Of a stretch of DNA of 23,775 nucleotides, positions 1-7,274 are shown piece by piece; positions within the stretch are counted from its first letter, which is position 1; every line of letters begins with the position of its first letter. The translations under genes were made by a program, and so were the position numbers. The stretch is from Butyrivibrio sp. Lineage in GTDB: Bacteria; Bacillota_A; Clostridia; Lachnospirales; Lachnospiraceae. Location: the NCBI RefSeq assembly GCF_024699075.1, contig NZ_JAILQF010000113.1, positions 1 to 23,775 on the forward strand, read 5' to 3'. Below the pieces are notes generated by a model. The model searched no databases. It saw only the letters and a program-made list of their open reading frames with translations, and was not told the origin of the DNA.

Positions 1-132
1 ATTCTTGAATCTAATGGTGCTAACCATATTTGGTACGAGATACCCGGTGCAGATCATGATAACACTGCTGTAAAGAGCGGATTTTTCAACTTGCTTAAGC
101 AGATTGCTTATGATAAGGCTGATAGAGCTTAA
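1..132 (+). CDS. C-terminal end of a putative esterase / alpha-beta hydrolase (partial)
   Basis: An open frame enters from the left edge and ends at TAA 130-132, giving 43 residues. The visible tail contains IPGADHDNTAVKSG followed by an amphipathic stretch FFNLLKQIAYDKA. A Gly-x-x-His-Asp element just before a final helix is the usual place of the catalytic His in CE1-like/esterase-D-like alpha-beta hydrolases, so an esterase is the best guess. Only the tail is visible, so substrate and localisation cannot be judged. A rho-independent terminator follows 45 bases downstream, so this is the last gene of its transcript. Confidence 0.45.
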   Translation: MLESNGANHIWYEIPGADHDNTAVKSGFFNLLKQIAYDKADRA

Positions 133-176
133 CTGAAAAAAGTTCTCTATAAGTAGATTTTTGGTTAAATATAGAG

Positions 177-213
177 CGGTTTACAACAGTTTCACAGTTG
201 TAGACCGTTTTTT
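177..213 (+). terminator. Rho-independent terminator after the esterase-like gene
   Basis: An 11-bp stem (177-187 with 197-207, one G-U pair) encloses a 9-base loop and is followed at once by a run of six T (208-213). Orientation fits termination of the gene ending at 132. Confidence 0.85.
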
Positions 214-264
214 GTGTGCGTTTTAAGGTGAATGTTTCAAATGGCAAAGATTATAAGCTCGCAG

Positions 265-293
265 TTGTAAAACTAAAAAGTAGGATGTATAAT
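265..293 (+). promoter_or_regulatory. Sigma-A-type promoter of the small Cys/His membrane protein gene
   Basis: TTGTAA at 265-270 and a perfect TATAAT at 288-293 are separated by exactly 17 bases. The start codon follows at 337 with AAGGAGG just upstream. A near-palindrome starts inside the -10 box (292-310), a position typical for a repressor operator. Confidence 0.75.
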
Positions 294-310
294 TGGGAAC
301 AGTTCTCAAT
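292..310. promoter_or_regulatory. Fur-family-like operator palindrome over the transcription start
   Basis: ATTGGGAAC-A-GTTCTCAAT is a 9-1-9 inverted repeat with eight of nine pairs matched. It overlaps the end of the -10 box and the expected +1. The n-1-n symmetry and TTGxGAAC-type half-site resemble Fur/Zur/PerR-type operators; with a metal-binding-looking gene and a zinc transporter next door, Zur is the most likely regulator. That assignment is inference. Confidence 0.45.
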
Positions 311-336
311 AAAAACAAAGGAAGGAGGAAACAGTA

Positions 337-648
337 ATGAATAATTCAAGTATATCCAGACCTAAAAAAGCTATGGCCGGCATTATTGGAATGCTGATGA
401 TAATTGCTATGCTGTTTTCTGCTTTCTATATTTCATATGAAGCTCACCATGATTGTACTGGTGAAGATTGTCCTATCTGTGCTCAGATTCAGATGTGCGA
501 GAATACACTTCATAAAATAGGCGGGGGATTGGCATTTTTAGTTGCAGTAATCGTCCCTGTGATTTTTACATTTGTTTGTGCATCTGTCTTTAATTTTATT
601 CTGTTACAGGAAACACCTATTTCCCAAAAAGTTCGTATGAACGATTAA
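337..648 (+). CDS. Small two-TM membrane protein with a Cys/His-rich exposed loop
   Basis: The product has 103 residues. Two hydrophobic segments (about 12-32 and 63-92) flank a polar loop with H37, H38, C40, C45, C48 and C54, read as HHDCTGEDCPIC and, six residues on, a further Cys. The spacing is suited to binding a metal such as zinc, but no metal-binding family is recognised with certainty. Similar short proteins occur beside zinc transport genes in Clostridia, from general knowledge. It has its own promoter and putative operator, an excellent RBS (AAGGAGGA), and lies 274 bases upstream of znuA in the same direction. A role in sensing, delivering or helping import of a metal is an inference from these neighbours. 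It could also be an unrelated small membrane protein. Confidence 0.75.
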   Translation: MNNSSISRPKKAMAGIIGMLMIIAMLFSAFYISYEAHHDCTGEDCPICAQIQMCENTLHKIGGGLAFLVAVIVPVIFTFVCASVFNFILLQETPISQKVRMND

Positions 649-767
649 ATATACCTCCAAGGGTGAACTATGCATTTTGGAAGCTGTTTTTTATTATGTA
701 AGCAGACTGCTCAGATTGCTTTTAGTCTGTTATCTTAATATATAAAATAGAACTGCGTCAGCAGTGA

Positions 768-806
768 TTTTATAACGAACAAAAAGCGAAGCGTTTGCGA
801 GTTTAA
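768..806 (+). repeat. Dispersed 39-bp repeat, copy 1
   Basis: This 39-base segment recurs at 4397-4435 with a single difference (A versus G at base 11 of the unit). The core reads AAAAAGCGAAGCGTTTGCGA. A small hairpin (ACTGC-GTCA-GCAGT) lies just upstream of this copy. Both copies lie between genes and read in the same direction. It looks like a genome-dispersed intergenic element. Confidence 0.7.
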
Positions 807-886
807 CCTACAGGTTCTTTTTCAAGAAATGCGCATTATAAGCGGATTTCAAAAATTTGATGCATAAAATCATCCTTTATTTTGCT

Positions 887-901
887 ACGTAATAATTACA
901 T
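887..901. promoter_or_regulatory. Zur-box-like palindrome upstream of znuA
   Basis: ACGTAATAATTACAT is a 7-1-7 inverted repeat with one mismatch. It matches the Bacillus subtilis Zur consensus TCGTAATNATTACGA at all fixed core positions and differs only at the outer edges. It ends 21 bases before the znuA start codon, just before the GGAGG RBS (909-913). Zinc repression of the znu operon is the natural reading. No clear -35/-10 pair was found around it. Confidence 0.55.
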
Positions 902-922
902 AACTTATGGAGGATTTTTATA

Positions 923-1996
923 ATGAAAAAATATTTATCTATGATGGTTGCCATGATGATGGCTGGATCTCTTTGCGCGTGCGGCAATGGAGAAGCTGCT
1001 GCAGCTAACAATAATACTTCTGCAAACACTAATGCTTCTACAGACGCTAATGCTTCTGCAAATAGTGAGAATGCTTCAGACGGTGATAAGCTTCAGATCG
1101 TTACAACAATTTTCCCTGAATATGACTGGGTTATGAATGTGATCGGTGAGAATACAGATAATGCTGAAGTTACTATGCTTCTTGATAATGGCGTAGATCT
1201 TCACAGCTATCAGCCAACAGCTGATGATATTCTTAAGATTTCTACTTGCGACCTGTTTATATATGTAGGCGGCGAGTCTGATGAATGGGTTGATGATGCC
1301 CTTAAAGAAGCTACCAACAAGGATATGGTAGTAATCGATCTTCTCGATGTACTTGGCGAATCAGTTAAGGAAGAAGAAGTTGTCGAGGGTATGCAGGGAG
1401 AAGACGAGCATGAAGAGGGCGAGGAAGAGGCCCATGAAGAGCACGAAGAAGGCGAAGTTGAATATGATGAGCATGTATGGCTCTCTTTAAAGAATACAGT
1501 TGTTTTAGTAGAGAACATTTCTGAATCTCTTCAGAGCATTGATCCTGATAATGCGCAGACATACAGCGATAATTCAGCAGCTTATATAGAGAAATTAAAT
1601 GAACTTGATTCAAAGTACGCAGAAACTGTTGAAAATGCAGCTACAAAAACAGTTTTATTTGGTGACCGTTTCCCATTCAGATATCTTGTAGATGATTACG
1701 GTCTTGAGTATTATGCAGCATTCGTAGGATGCTCTGCAGAAACAGAAGCAAGCTTTGAGACAATCACATTCCTTTCCCAGAAGGTAGATGAACTTGGCCT
1801 TCCTGTTGTACTTACTATCGAAGGCGATAATCATAAGATCGCAGAGACAATTGTATCCAATACACAGACCAAGGATCAGGAGATTCTTACCATGGACTCA
1901 ATGCAGTCAACAACATCAGAAGATGTTCAAAATGGTGCATCATATCTTTCTATTATGGAAAGCAATCTTGAAGTTTTAACACAGGCATTAAATTGA
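923..1996 (+). CDS. znuA: Zinc ABC transporter, substrate-binding lipoprotein (ZnuA/AdcA-like)
   Basis: The 357-residue protein begins with a lipoprotein signal peptide (lipobox LCAC, lipidated C20), followed by an Asn/Ala/Ser-rich linker. The body is a cluster A-1 metal-binding protein: it carries DLHSYQPTADD with metal ligand H94, an acidic His-containing loop about 159-177 (H163, H171, H174), and DEHVWLS with H184. At the third classical His position the sequence reads FGDRFPFRYLVDDYG, so Asp (D248) or Arg stands where many ZnuA proteins have His; I believe this variant is common in clostridial homologues. Family function is to capture Zn2+ (less likely Mn2+) outside the cell for ZnuB/ZnuC. 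It is first in a four-gene run with a Zur-like site upstream and GGAGG at 909-913. Confidence 0.92.
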   Translation: MKKYLSMMVAMMMAGSLCACGNGEAAAANNNTSANTNASTDANASANSENASDGDKLQIVTTIFPEYDWVMNVIGENTDNAEVTMLLDNGVDLHSYQPTADDILKISTCDLFIYVGGESDEWVDDALKEATNKDMVVIDLLDVLGESVKEEEVVEGMQGEDEHEEGEEEAHEEHEEGEVEYDEHVWLSLKNTVVLVENISESLQSIDPDNAQTYSDNSAAYIEKLNELDSKYAETVENAATKTVLFGDRFPFRYLVDDYGLEYYAAFVGCSAETEASFETITFLSQKVDELGLPVVLTIEGDNHKIAETIVSNTQTKDQEILTMDSMQSTTSEDVQNGASYLSIMESNLEVLTQALN

Positions 1997-2015
1997 TTTA
2001 AAAGAGGAAGTAAAC

Positions 2016-2717
2016 ATGGCTTTAATTACCATCAAAGATCTGTCACTTGGCTATGAATCACGAACCATAGTCAGTAACCTTAATTTTCAAGTGAATACAG
2101 GTGATTACCTTTGCATCGTGGGAGAGAATGGTTCAGGTAAGACCACGCTCATGAAAACGCTGCTACACCTTCAGGAGCCTATTGATGGTCAGATTCTTAT
2201 TGGTGATGGTCTTAAGAAAAATGAGATCGGTTATCTTCCTCAGCAAACGCTAGTACAAAAGGACTTCCCTGCATCCGTGAGAGAGATTGTTCTCTCCGGT
2301 TGCCAGGGACGCAGCCTTTTTAGACCATTTTATAATAAAGAGGAAAAAAAGCTTGCTGATGCCAACATGGAACGCATGGGAATACTTGATCTAAGAAACA
2401 GGTGTTATCGTGAGCTTTCCGGAGGACAGCAGCAGCGCGTACTTCTTGCAAGAGCATTATGTGCTACCCAGAAAGTACTTCTCCTTGATGAACCGGTATC
2501 AGGACTTGATCCAAAAGTCACGCTGCAGATGTACGATACCATAGAACAGCTCAATAAAGAGGGCATAACCATTATTATGATCTCTCATGATATAAAGGCA
2601 GCAGTTCGTTATGCCAGTCATATTCTCCATATTGGAGAAGAGATTTTCTACGGGACCAAAGAGAAATATCTTGAAAGTGACATTGGTAAGTTGTTTTTAA
2701 TGCAGCAAAGAGGTTAA
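2016..2717 (+). CDS. znuC: Zinc ABC transporter, ATP-binding protein
   Basis: The 233-residue ATPase powers zinc import. Walker A is GENGSGKTT (36-44), the ABC signature LSGGQQQR (134-141) and Walker B VLLLDEP (154-160), followed by the switch His in MISHD. The length is typical for a single-domain metal-importer ATPase. It follows znuA after 19 bases (RBS AGAGGAAG) and stops two bases before the znuB start, so the genes are cotranscribed. A manganese system (MntB/TroB type) is the alternative; the His-rich znuA and Zur-like site favour zinc. Confidence 0.92.
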   Translation: MALITIKDLSLGYESRTIVSNLNFQVNTGDYLCIVGENGSGKTTLMKTLLHLQEPIDGQILIGDGLKKNEIGYLPQQTLVQKDFPASVREIVLSGCQGRSLFRPFYNKEEKKLADANMERMGILDLRNRCYRELSGGQQQRVLLARALCATQKVLLLDEPVSGLDPKVTLQMYDTIEQLNKEGITIIMISHDIKAAVRYASHILHIGEEIFYGTKEKYLESDIGKLFLMQQRG

Positions 2718-2718
2718 T

Positions 2719-3564
2719 ATGTTAGAAAAATTTTTTATGTATCTTCAATATCCATTTGTACGCTACGCTTTGATAGTAGGTATACTTATTGCATTATGCT
2801 CATCGCTTCTTGGTGTTACGCTTGTACTTAAGCGCTTCTCCTATATAGGTGATGGTCTTTCACACGTGGCATTTGGAGCTTTGGCAATTGCTTCAGTTCT
2901 GAATCTTACCAACAAGATGGTACTGATATTACCGATAACGGTCATCTGCGCAGTACTTCTTTTGCATACAGGTCAGAATGCCAAGATCAAAGGTGATGCT
3001 GCAATAGCGATGATATCTGTGGGCGCTCTGGCTTTTGGATACCTTCTTATGAACATATTTTCCACATCATCAAACTTATCAGGTGATGTATGTAGTACCT
3101 TGTTTGGATCAACATCAATTCTTACTTTGACACAGAAGGAAGTATGGATATGTATAGTGCTGTCGATAGCAGTAGTGATCATATTCATCCTGTTTTATAA
3201 CAAGATATTTGCAGTAACCTTTGATGAGAACTTTTCAAAAGCAACAGGAACCAATGCAGGTGGCTATAACCTCCTTATCGCAATTGTTATTGCTGTGATC
3301 ATCGTTCTTGCCATGAACCTAGTAGGTTCTCTTCTTATATCAGCGCTTGTTATATTCCCGGCATTGTCCGCAATGAGGATATTTAGAAGCTTTAAATCAG
3401 TTACTATTTTCTCAGCAATATTTTCTGTGATCTGCGCGTTTATAGGTATGTTTATCTCTATTCTTGCAGGAACACCTGTTGGTTCTACAATAGTAGCAGC
3501 TGATGTTGTAGCATTCCTTATTTGCTGTCTTGTAGGAACTATAAGAGGAGGTATCAGTAAATGA
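2719..3564 (+). CDS. znuB: Zinc ABC transporter, membrane permease
   Basis: This 281-residue, very hydrophobic protein belongs to the ABC-3 metal permease family, with about eight to nine membrane segments. The N-terminal part reads LVLKRFSYIGDGLSHVAFG, the conserved core of the family, with Ser-His in the coupling region. It forms the inner-membrane channel for the znuA/znuC products. An AAAGAGG RBS sits inside the end of znuC. Its stop codon overlaps the start of the next gene (ATGA, 3561-3564), suggesting translational coupling. Confidence 0.92.
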   Translation: MLEKFFMYLQYPFVRYALIVGILIALCSSLLGVTLVLKRFSYIGDGLSHVAFGALAIASVLNLTNKMVLILPITVICAVLLLHTGQNAKIKGDAAIAMISVGALAFGYLLMNIFSTSSNLSGDVCSTLFGSTSILTLTQKEVWICIVLSIAVVIIFILFYNKIFAVTFDENFSKATGTNAGGYNLLIAIVIAVIIVLAMNLVGSLLISALVIFPALSAMRIFRSFKSVTIFSAIFSVICAFIGMFISILAGTPVGSTIVAADVVAFLICCLVGTIRGGISK

Positions 3565-4247
3565 AAAAGAAGATAAGCCTGTTACTAGGTATAAGCCTTA
3601 TGATGCTTGTGACAGGATGCAGTGATATAAGTCAGTCCGGTAAAAAAGAAACCTTTTCATCAAGTCCAACAGTTAACGATGTACTTTCACAAGGCATTGC
3701 AGCTGAAGGTGAAAGCAGTGCATCAGAGGATAGTTCAGCTCTTGTATCTGATAATTCAGAAAGCGGATCATCTGATACACAGGGTACTGATAATAGTACA
3801 ACAATTGTAAACAGCTCATCTTATGAAAGGTCAAGCGGCGTAAGCGATAATGCTCCGCAGCCTGAATCTGTTGATGAATCAGAAGTTACACTTAGTAGCA
3901 CAGAAGGTGTTGATATTGATCTTACAGAGCAATCTGCTACAGTTGTATATTCTGAAGTTTATGACATGATGTATTTCCCTGAAAACTATGTTGGCAAGAC
4001 AATCAAGATGGACGGACTCTTTACTTACTACTATGATGAGGCTCAGGATAGATACTACTTTGCCTGCATTATAATGGATGCAACAGCCTGCTGTTCACAG
4101 GGAATCGAATTTGAGCCATCAAGCGACTTTGTATTTCCTGATGACTTCCCTGAAGATGGTGGCGATATCTGCGTATTAGGAGAATTTGATACCTATGAAG
4201 AAGACGGCTTTACTTACTGCACCTTAAGAAATGCGCAGATATTGTAA
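3561..4247 (+). CDS. Lipoprotein of the zinc-uptake operon with a CC-containing C-terminal domain
   Basis: The 228-residue protein has a lipoprotein signal peptide (lipobox VTGC, lipidated C20), a long Ser/Asp/Gly-rich linker (about 21-120) and a folded C-terminal domain. That domain begins about VVYSEVYDMMYFPENYVG, continues with KTIKMDGLFTYYYDE, contains the Cys pair in DATACCSQGIEFE, and ends in a strand with a Cys (FTYCTLRNAQIL). The alternating hydrophobic strands look like a small OB-like beta barrel, and the Cys pair could bind metal. It overlaps znuB by 4 bases, so it is almost certainly coexpressed with the transporter, and a terminator follows. I know of similar domains near clostridial zinc importers but no assigned function; an accessory periplasm-side zinc chaperone is a guess. 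Confidence 0.8.
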   Translation: MKKKISLLLGISLMMLVTGCSDISQSGKKETFSSSPTVNDVLSQGIAAEGESSASEDSSALVSDNSESGSSDTQGTDNSTTIVNSSSYERSSGVSDNAPQPESVDESEVTLSSTEGVDIDLTEQSATVVYSEVYDMMYFPENYVGKTIKMDGLFTYYYDEAQDRYYFACIIMDATACCSQGIEFEPSSDFVFPDDFPEDGGDICVLGEFDTYEEDGFTYCTLRNAQIL

Positions 4248-4340
4248 ATATGTTTAAAGGCTTATAAGGATTTAGGCGGAAAACCCATCATCATTAGGCT
4301 ATGGCCTATTTACCAATTGTATATATAACATTGAAATAAT

Positions 4341-4400
4341 AAAGCGATAGTAAAAAGATATATGAGGACGCACCTCAATTTCTTTTTACTATCGCTTTTT
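4341..4400 (+). terminator. Strong rho-independent terminator of the znu operon
   Basis: A perfect 17-bp stem (4341-4357 with 4382-4398) ends in a T run. A second small stem (TGAGG 4363-4367 with CCTCA 4373-4377) sits inside the loop. Runs of A on the left arm mean it could also act on transcripts from the minus strand, i.e. the convergent GH30 gene ending at 4493. Confidence 0.9.
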
Positions 4401-4435
4401 ATAACGAGCAAAAAGCGAAGCGTTTGCGAGTTTAA
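4397..4435 (+). repeat. Dispersed 39-bp repeat, copy 2
   Basis: This is the second copy of the unit at 768-806, with one base different. It begins in the T tail of the znu terminator and ends in the convergent intergenic region before the GH30 gene. Being glued to a terminator tail suggests insertion next to, or spread together with, a terminator. Confidence 0.7.
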
Positions 4436-4492
4436 TAATTCAGGCGTCGTACCAGGTAACCTGTCTTAGCACTTTCAAATTTGATATCCTGG

Positions 4493-6280
4493 TCATTTAA
4501 TGACGAATGTTGTCACAGAGCTTCCTTTAAGTACAGCTGTAAATGACTGATCGCTGGATGTCTTGTCAAGATCTATGCTATCTGTGACATCTGCCCAGCT
4601 TTCGCCATCCTGAAGACTTCCGCTTGTCCTTGTAGCTGTTATTGTCTTATCTGATACTAAGCCTTCAAAATCAGACAGATCAAATTCCCACTTTACATCA
4701 CTTGGTCTTGTATTGATTGCAACTATTACAATAGTGCCATCTTCAGGATTGTAGGCAGCTACAGTATTATCTGATGAGCCAATGATGCAGTAGCCAGGTC
4801 TTATATATCTTGTGAACTGACCAAAAGCATAATATTTCTGACCAAGTAAAAGCTCCTGTAAGTCGTGATCAGCAATAGCAATTCCCCAGAAAGGAACGCC
4901 GCTATTTATGATTTCATCAGCCTCAGCTCTTGTGCAGGTGTCATATTCATTAGTAGAGTCCACATGAATATCTACAGCATCCCACATGATCCATGCCGTG
5001 GGCTTCATTTCATTAAGGTCTCTTATGATCTCATCTGCAAAGCCAAGTGCTGCCTGCATTCCGGTTTCTTCTTTACCAATAGAATAGGTTCCGTCAACTT
5101 CGCTCATCCATAGATTCTTGCCCTCTGTCTCTGCGAGAGTTTTGAGCGCATTTCTCTGTGTTCCCTGATAAGCGTGAGTATCAATTCTTGTAACGATAGA
5201 TTTGGCTTCATCGCTAAGATTTATATAGGACTGGTAAGCAGCATCAATGCTGGTCTCATCTGTTCCGCAGATTATTATATCAAGTCCTTTTTCTTTGAGC
5301 TTGTTATTAAGCTCGATAAGGATCTTTGACTGAGATTCGCCCTGACTGAAGTGGCACCCTTCCTGTTTGGCACTTGCGTATTCCCAGTAGCTTGTTGCAG
5401 GCTCATTCATAGGATCAGCGCTTTGGAAGGTAATAACGCCTTCGCTTGCCCAGTGCTCGATAACATCTGCCATGTATGTTGCAAAGGCTGAATAGGAATC
5501 CTCTCGAAGGTTATCTTCTGAAGGATCAACTCCTCCTGAACTGCAGCCGCTAACAGTCATAAAATATGGCGGAGAGTTAGAAAAGGCTTCTGCAATGAAC
5601 TCATCTCCGGCAGCATCTGCTGCAGCTTTAAGAACATTCATCTGATTCTTGTCAGCATCCCAGTCATAGTTCCAGGCAAAGCCGCATTCAAAATCTGCTC
5701 TTTCAAAGTTCTCTTCATAATATTCTTTGGAATTAGTATCAAGATCAATTTTGGTAACATCAGTGCAGTAGCCTGGCACAACAGAATCAGATCGCTCGAT
5801 ATGCGTCTTGTGAAGATAAGGATTTTCACCCTGAAGGCTCTCTATTTCTGATTCTGATAAGTCAGAAACATTGTCGCCTCCTCCTATATTGTATCTTCCT
5901 ATAGTCATTCCAAGACCATTTTCTTTGTCAAAAAAGGCTGTAGCAGTAGCACTTGTAAGAGCATCACTATAGCCTACCCTGTTAGCCCACCAGCATAGAG
6001 ATGTTCCAAATCCCTGGAATTCTCCGTAGCCGTCTTTATTGGTATCATTAAAGGTCTGTGCATCTGCAAGACTTAGCTTTACAGTATTAGTTACTTCAAG
6101 GTCCATGTAGGTATTCTCCGTTTCAGAATTAAAATCAGAAGCTGCTTCTGTACTTGCGCTTGTAAGTGATGAAGCAGTATTTGAACTATTGACAGCAGCC
6201 TGGCCTGCGCAGCCAATTTCAAGCGCAGATAGAAATCCAGCTGTCCCCAAAACTGCTATTTTTCTAAACTTTTTGTTCAT
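4493..6280 (-). CDS. Secreted glycoside hydrolase family 30 enzyme
   Basis: The 595-residue protein has a signal peptide with a possible lipobox EIGC (C24; Glu at -3 is unusual, so lipidation is uncertain) and a short Ser/Thr linker. The catalytic domain starts with FQGFGTSLCWWANRVG and contains IGRYNIGGG, FSNSPPYFMTVSG, the acid/base motif DPMNEP (E293) and the nucleophile motif WMSEVDG (E394). These are GH30 hallmarks; the GFGTSLCWWA opening resembles the endo-beta-1,6-galactanase/glucanase branch, but specificity cannot be fixed from sequence alone. The C-terminal part (about 490-595) is a beta-rich domain as in other GH30 proteins. It probably acts outside the cell on plant or fungal polysaccharide. 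It is monocistronic, divergent from sdaAB and convergent with the znu operon, whose terminator may serve both. Confidence 0.85.
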   Translation of the reverse strand: MNKKFRKIAVLGTAGFLSALEIGCAGQAAVNSSNTASSLTSASTEAASDFNSETENTYMDLEVTNTVKLSLADAQTFNDTNKDGYGEFQGFGTSLCWWANRVGYSDALTSATATAFFDKENGLGMTIGRYNIGGGDNVSDLSESEIESLQGENPYLHKTHIERSDSVVPGYCTDVTKIDLDTNSKEYYEENFERADFECGFAWNYDWDADKNQMNVLKAAADAAGDEFIAEAFSNSPPYFMTVSGCSSGGVDPSEDNLREDSYSAFATYMADVIEHWASEGVITFQSADPMNEPATSYWEYASAKQEGCHFSQGESQSKILIELNNKLKEKGLDIIICGTDETSIDAAYQSYINLSDEAKSIVTRIDTHAYQGTQRNALKTLAETEGKNLWMSEVDGTYSIGKEETGMQAALGFADEIIRDLNEMKPTAWIMWDAVDIHVDSTNEYDTCTRAEADEIINSGVPFWGIAIADHDLQELLLGQKYYAFGQFTRYIRPGYCIIGSSDNTVAAYNPEDGTIVIVAINTRPSDVKWEFDLSDFEGLVSDKTITATRTSGSLQDGESWADVTDSIDLDKTSSDQSFTAVLKGSSVTTFVIK

Positions 6281-6455
6281 AGATCCCCCTTATTACTATG
6301 ATATGACTTAACTTGATTATATTTTAACTTATTGCTTGATTTTTTTTAAGATGTTTTGTATCTTGTATGATATTATGATTTAGGATATGAACCTTTTGAC
6401 ATTTGAGATAAGTAATTCCTATATTAACTGCTAAAGGTAATCAATTCCAAGAATA

Positions 6456-6474
6456 GCACATATTTTATATGTGC
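6456..6474. promoter_or_regulatory. Perfect palindrome upstream of sdaAB
   Basis: GCACATA-TTTTA-TATGTGC has perfect 7-bp arms and lies 41 bases before the sdaAB start, in the divergent GH30/sdaAB intergenic region. It could be an operator or a leader hairpin. No regulator can be named. Confidence 0.4.
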
Positions 6475-6502
6475 GAAGTTTGAGTTAATAACGAAAAAGT
6501 GT

Positions 6503-6507
6503 AGGAG
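6503..6507 (+). promoter_or_regulatory. RBS fixing a TTG start for sdaAB
   Basis: AGGAG lies seven bases before TTG 6515-6517. No ATG or GTG occurs near enough upstream in this frame, and the family N-terminus (NLFDIIGPI) starts directly after the TTG. Confidence 0.7.
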
Positions 6508-6514
6508 AACGATT

Positions 6515-7177
6515 TTGAATCTTTTTGACATAATAGGGCCCATAATGGTTGGCCCATCAAGCTCCCATACAGCAGGAGCTGTAAAAATAGGATATGTATC
6601 AAGAAAGCTTATAGGAGAACCTATTGCTGAAGCCACGATCAATCTTTATGGCTCTTTTCTTGCAACAGGAATGGGACATGGTACAAGATTTGCCATAGTT
6701 GCAGGCCTTCTTGGCATGAAGCCTGATGATAAGAGAATCCCTGAAAGCTATAAGTATGCACAGGAGTCCGGGATGAAGCTTTCTTTTGGAGAAGCTGAGC
6801 TTGCAGATGCACATCCCAATTCTGCCCAGCTTATCTTAAAAGGAGTATCAGGAAGAGAGCTTGAAGTTGTTGGAGAGTCTATAGGAGGATCACTTATTAA
6901 TATAGCTCAGATAGACGGAATTGCAGCTAATTTCTCAGGCGATTATCCTACGCTTATAGTTCACAACGTAGACCAGCCAGGCCACGTTGCAGAAGTTACA
7001 AGTATGCTTGCTCATAAAGCTATAAACATCGCAACCATGCAACTTTACAGATCTAGTAGAGGCGGAGAGGCTGCCATGGTCATAGAATGTGATAAAGAAG
7101 TGCCTCTTGAGTCAGTTAAGTGGCTTGCACACCTTGAGGGAATTACCAAAGTTATCTACTATAGTCTTGCTGAATAG
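6515..7177 (+). CDS. sdaAB: L-serine dehydratase, iron-sulfur dependent, beta subunit
   Basis: The 220-residue protein is the small subunit of the two-chain, oxygen-sensitive [4Fe-4S] L-serine dehydratase that deaminates L-serine to pyruvate and ammonia. The family motif GPSSSHTAGA is at 13-22. The C-terminal part (about 145-220) is an ACT domain starting YPTLIVHNVDQPGHVAE, likely a serine-responsive regulatory module. Translation starts at a TTG codon with AGGAG upstream. The alpha-subunit gene follows 97 bases downstream in the same direction, as in Bacillus subtilis and other Firmicutes. Confidence 0.93.
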   Translation: MNLFDIIGPIMVGPSSSHTAGAVKIGYVSRKLIGEPIAEATINLYGSFLATGMGHGTRFAIVAGLLGMKPDDKRIPESYKYAQESGMKLSFGEAELADAHPNSAQLILKGVSGRELEVVGESIGGSLINIAQIDGIAANFSGDYPTLIVHNVDQPGHVAEVTSMLAHKAINIATMQLYRSSRGGEAAMVIECDKEVPLESVKWLAHLEGITKVIYYSLAE

Positions 7178-7274
7178 AAAATAAGTATATTTACTGATAA
7201 AAATAAATAATTACTAAAGATATTGAATTTAAAAGGAATGATTTTCATCCTTTCAATAAATTGGAGAACAGGCA

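Noticed and set aside
649..767. Terminator after the Cys/His mini-protein gene
   Set aside because: Only short stems (e.g. CAGACT 703-708 with AGTCTG 724-729) occur and the T run at 687-692 is not preceded by a stable stem, so no terminator is called; read-through into znuA is possible.
6300..6420. Promoters for the GH30 and sdaAB genes
   Set aside because: Several TATAAT-like strings exist in this AT-rich stretch, but none has a credible -35 box at 16-18 bases.
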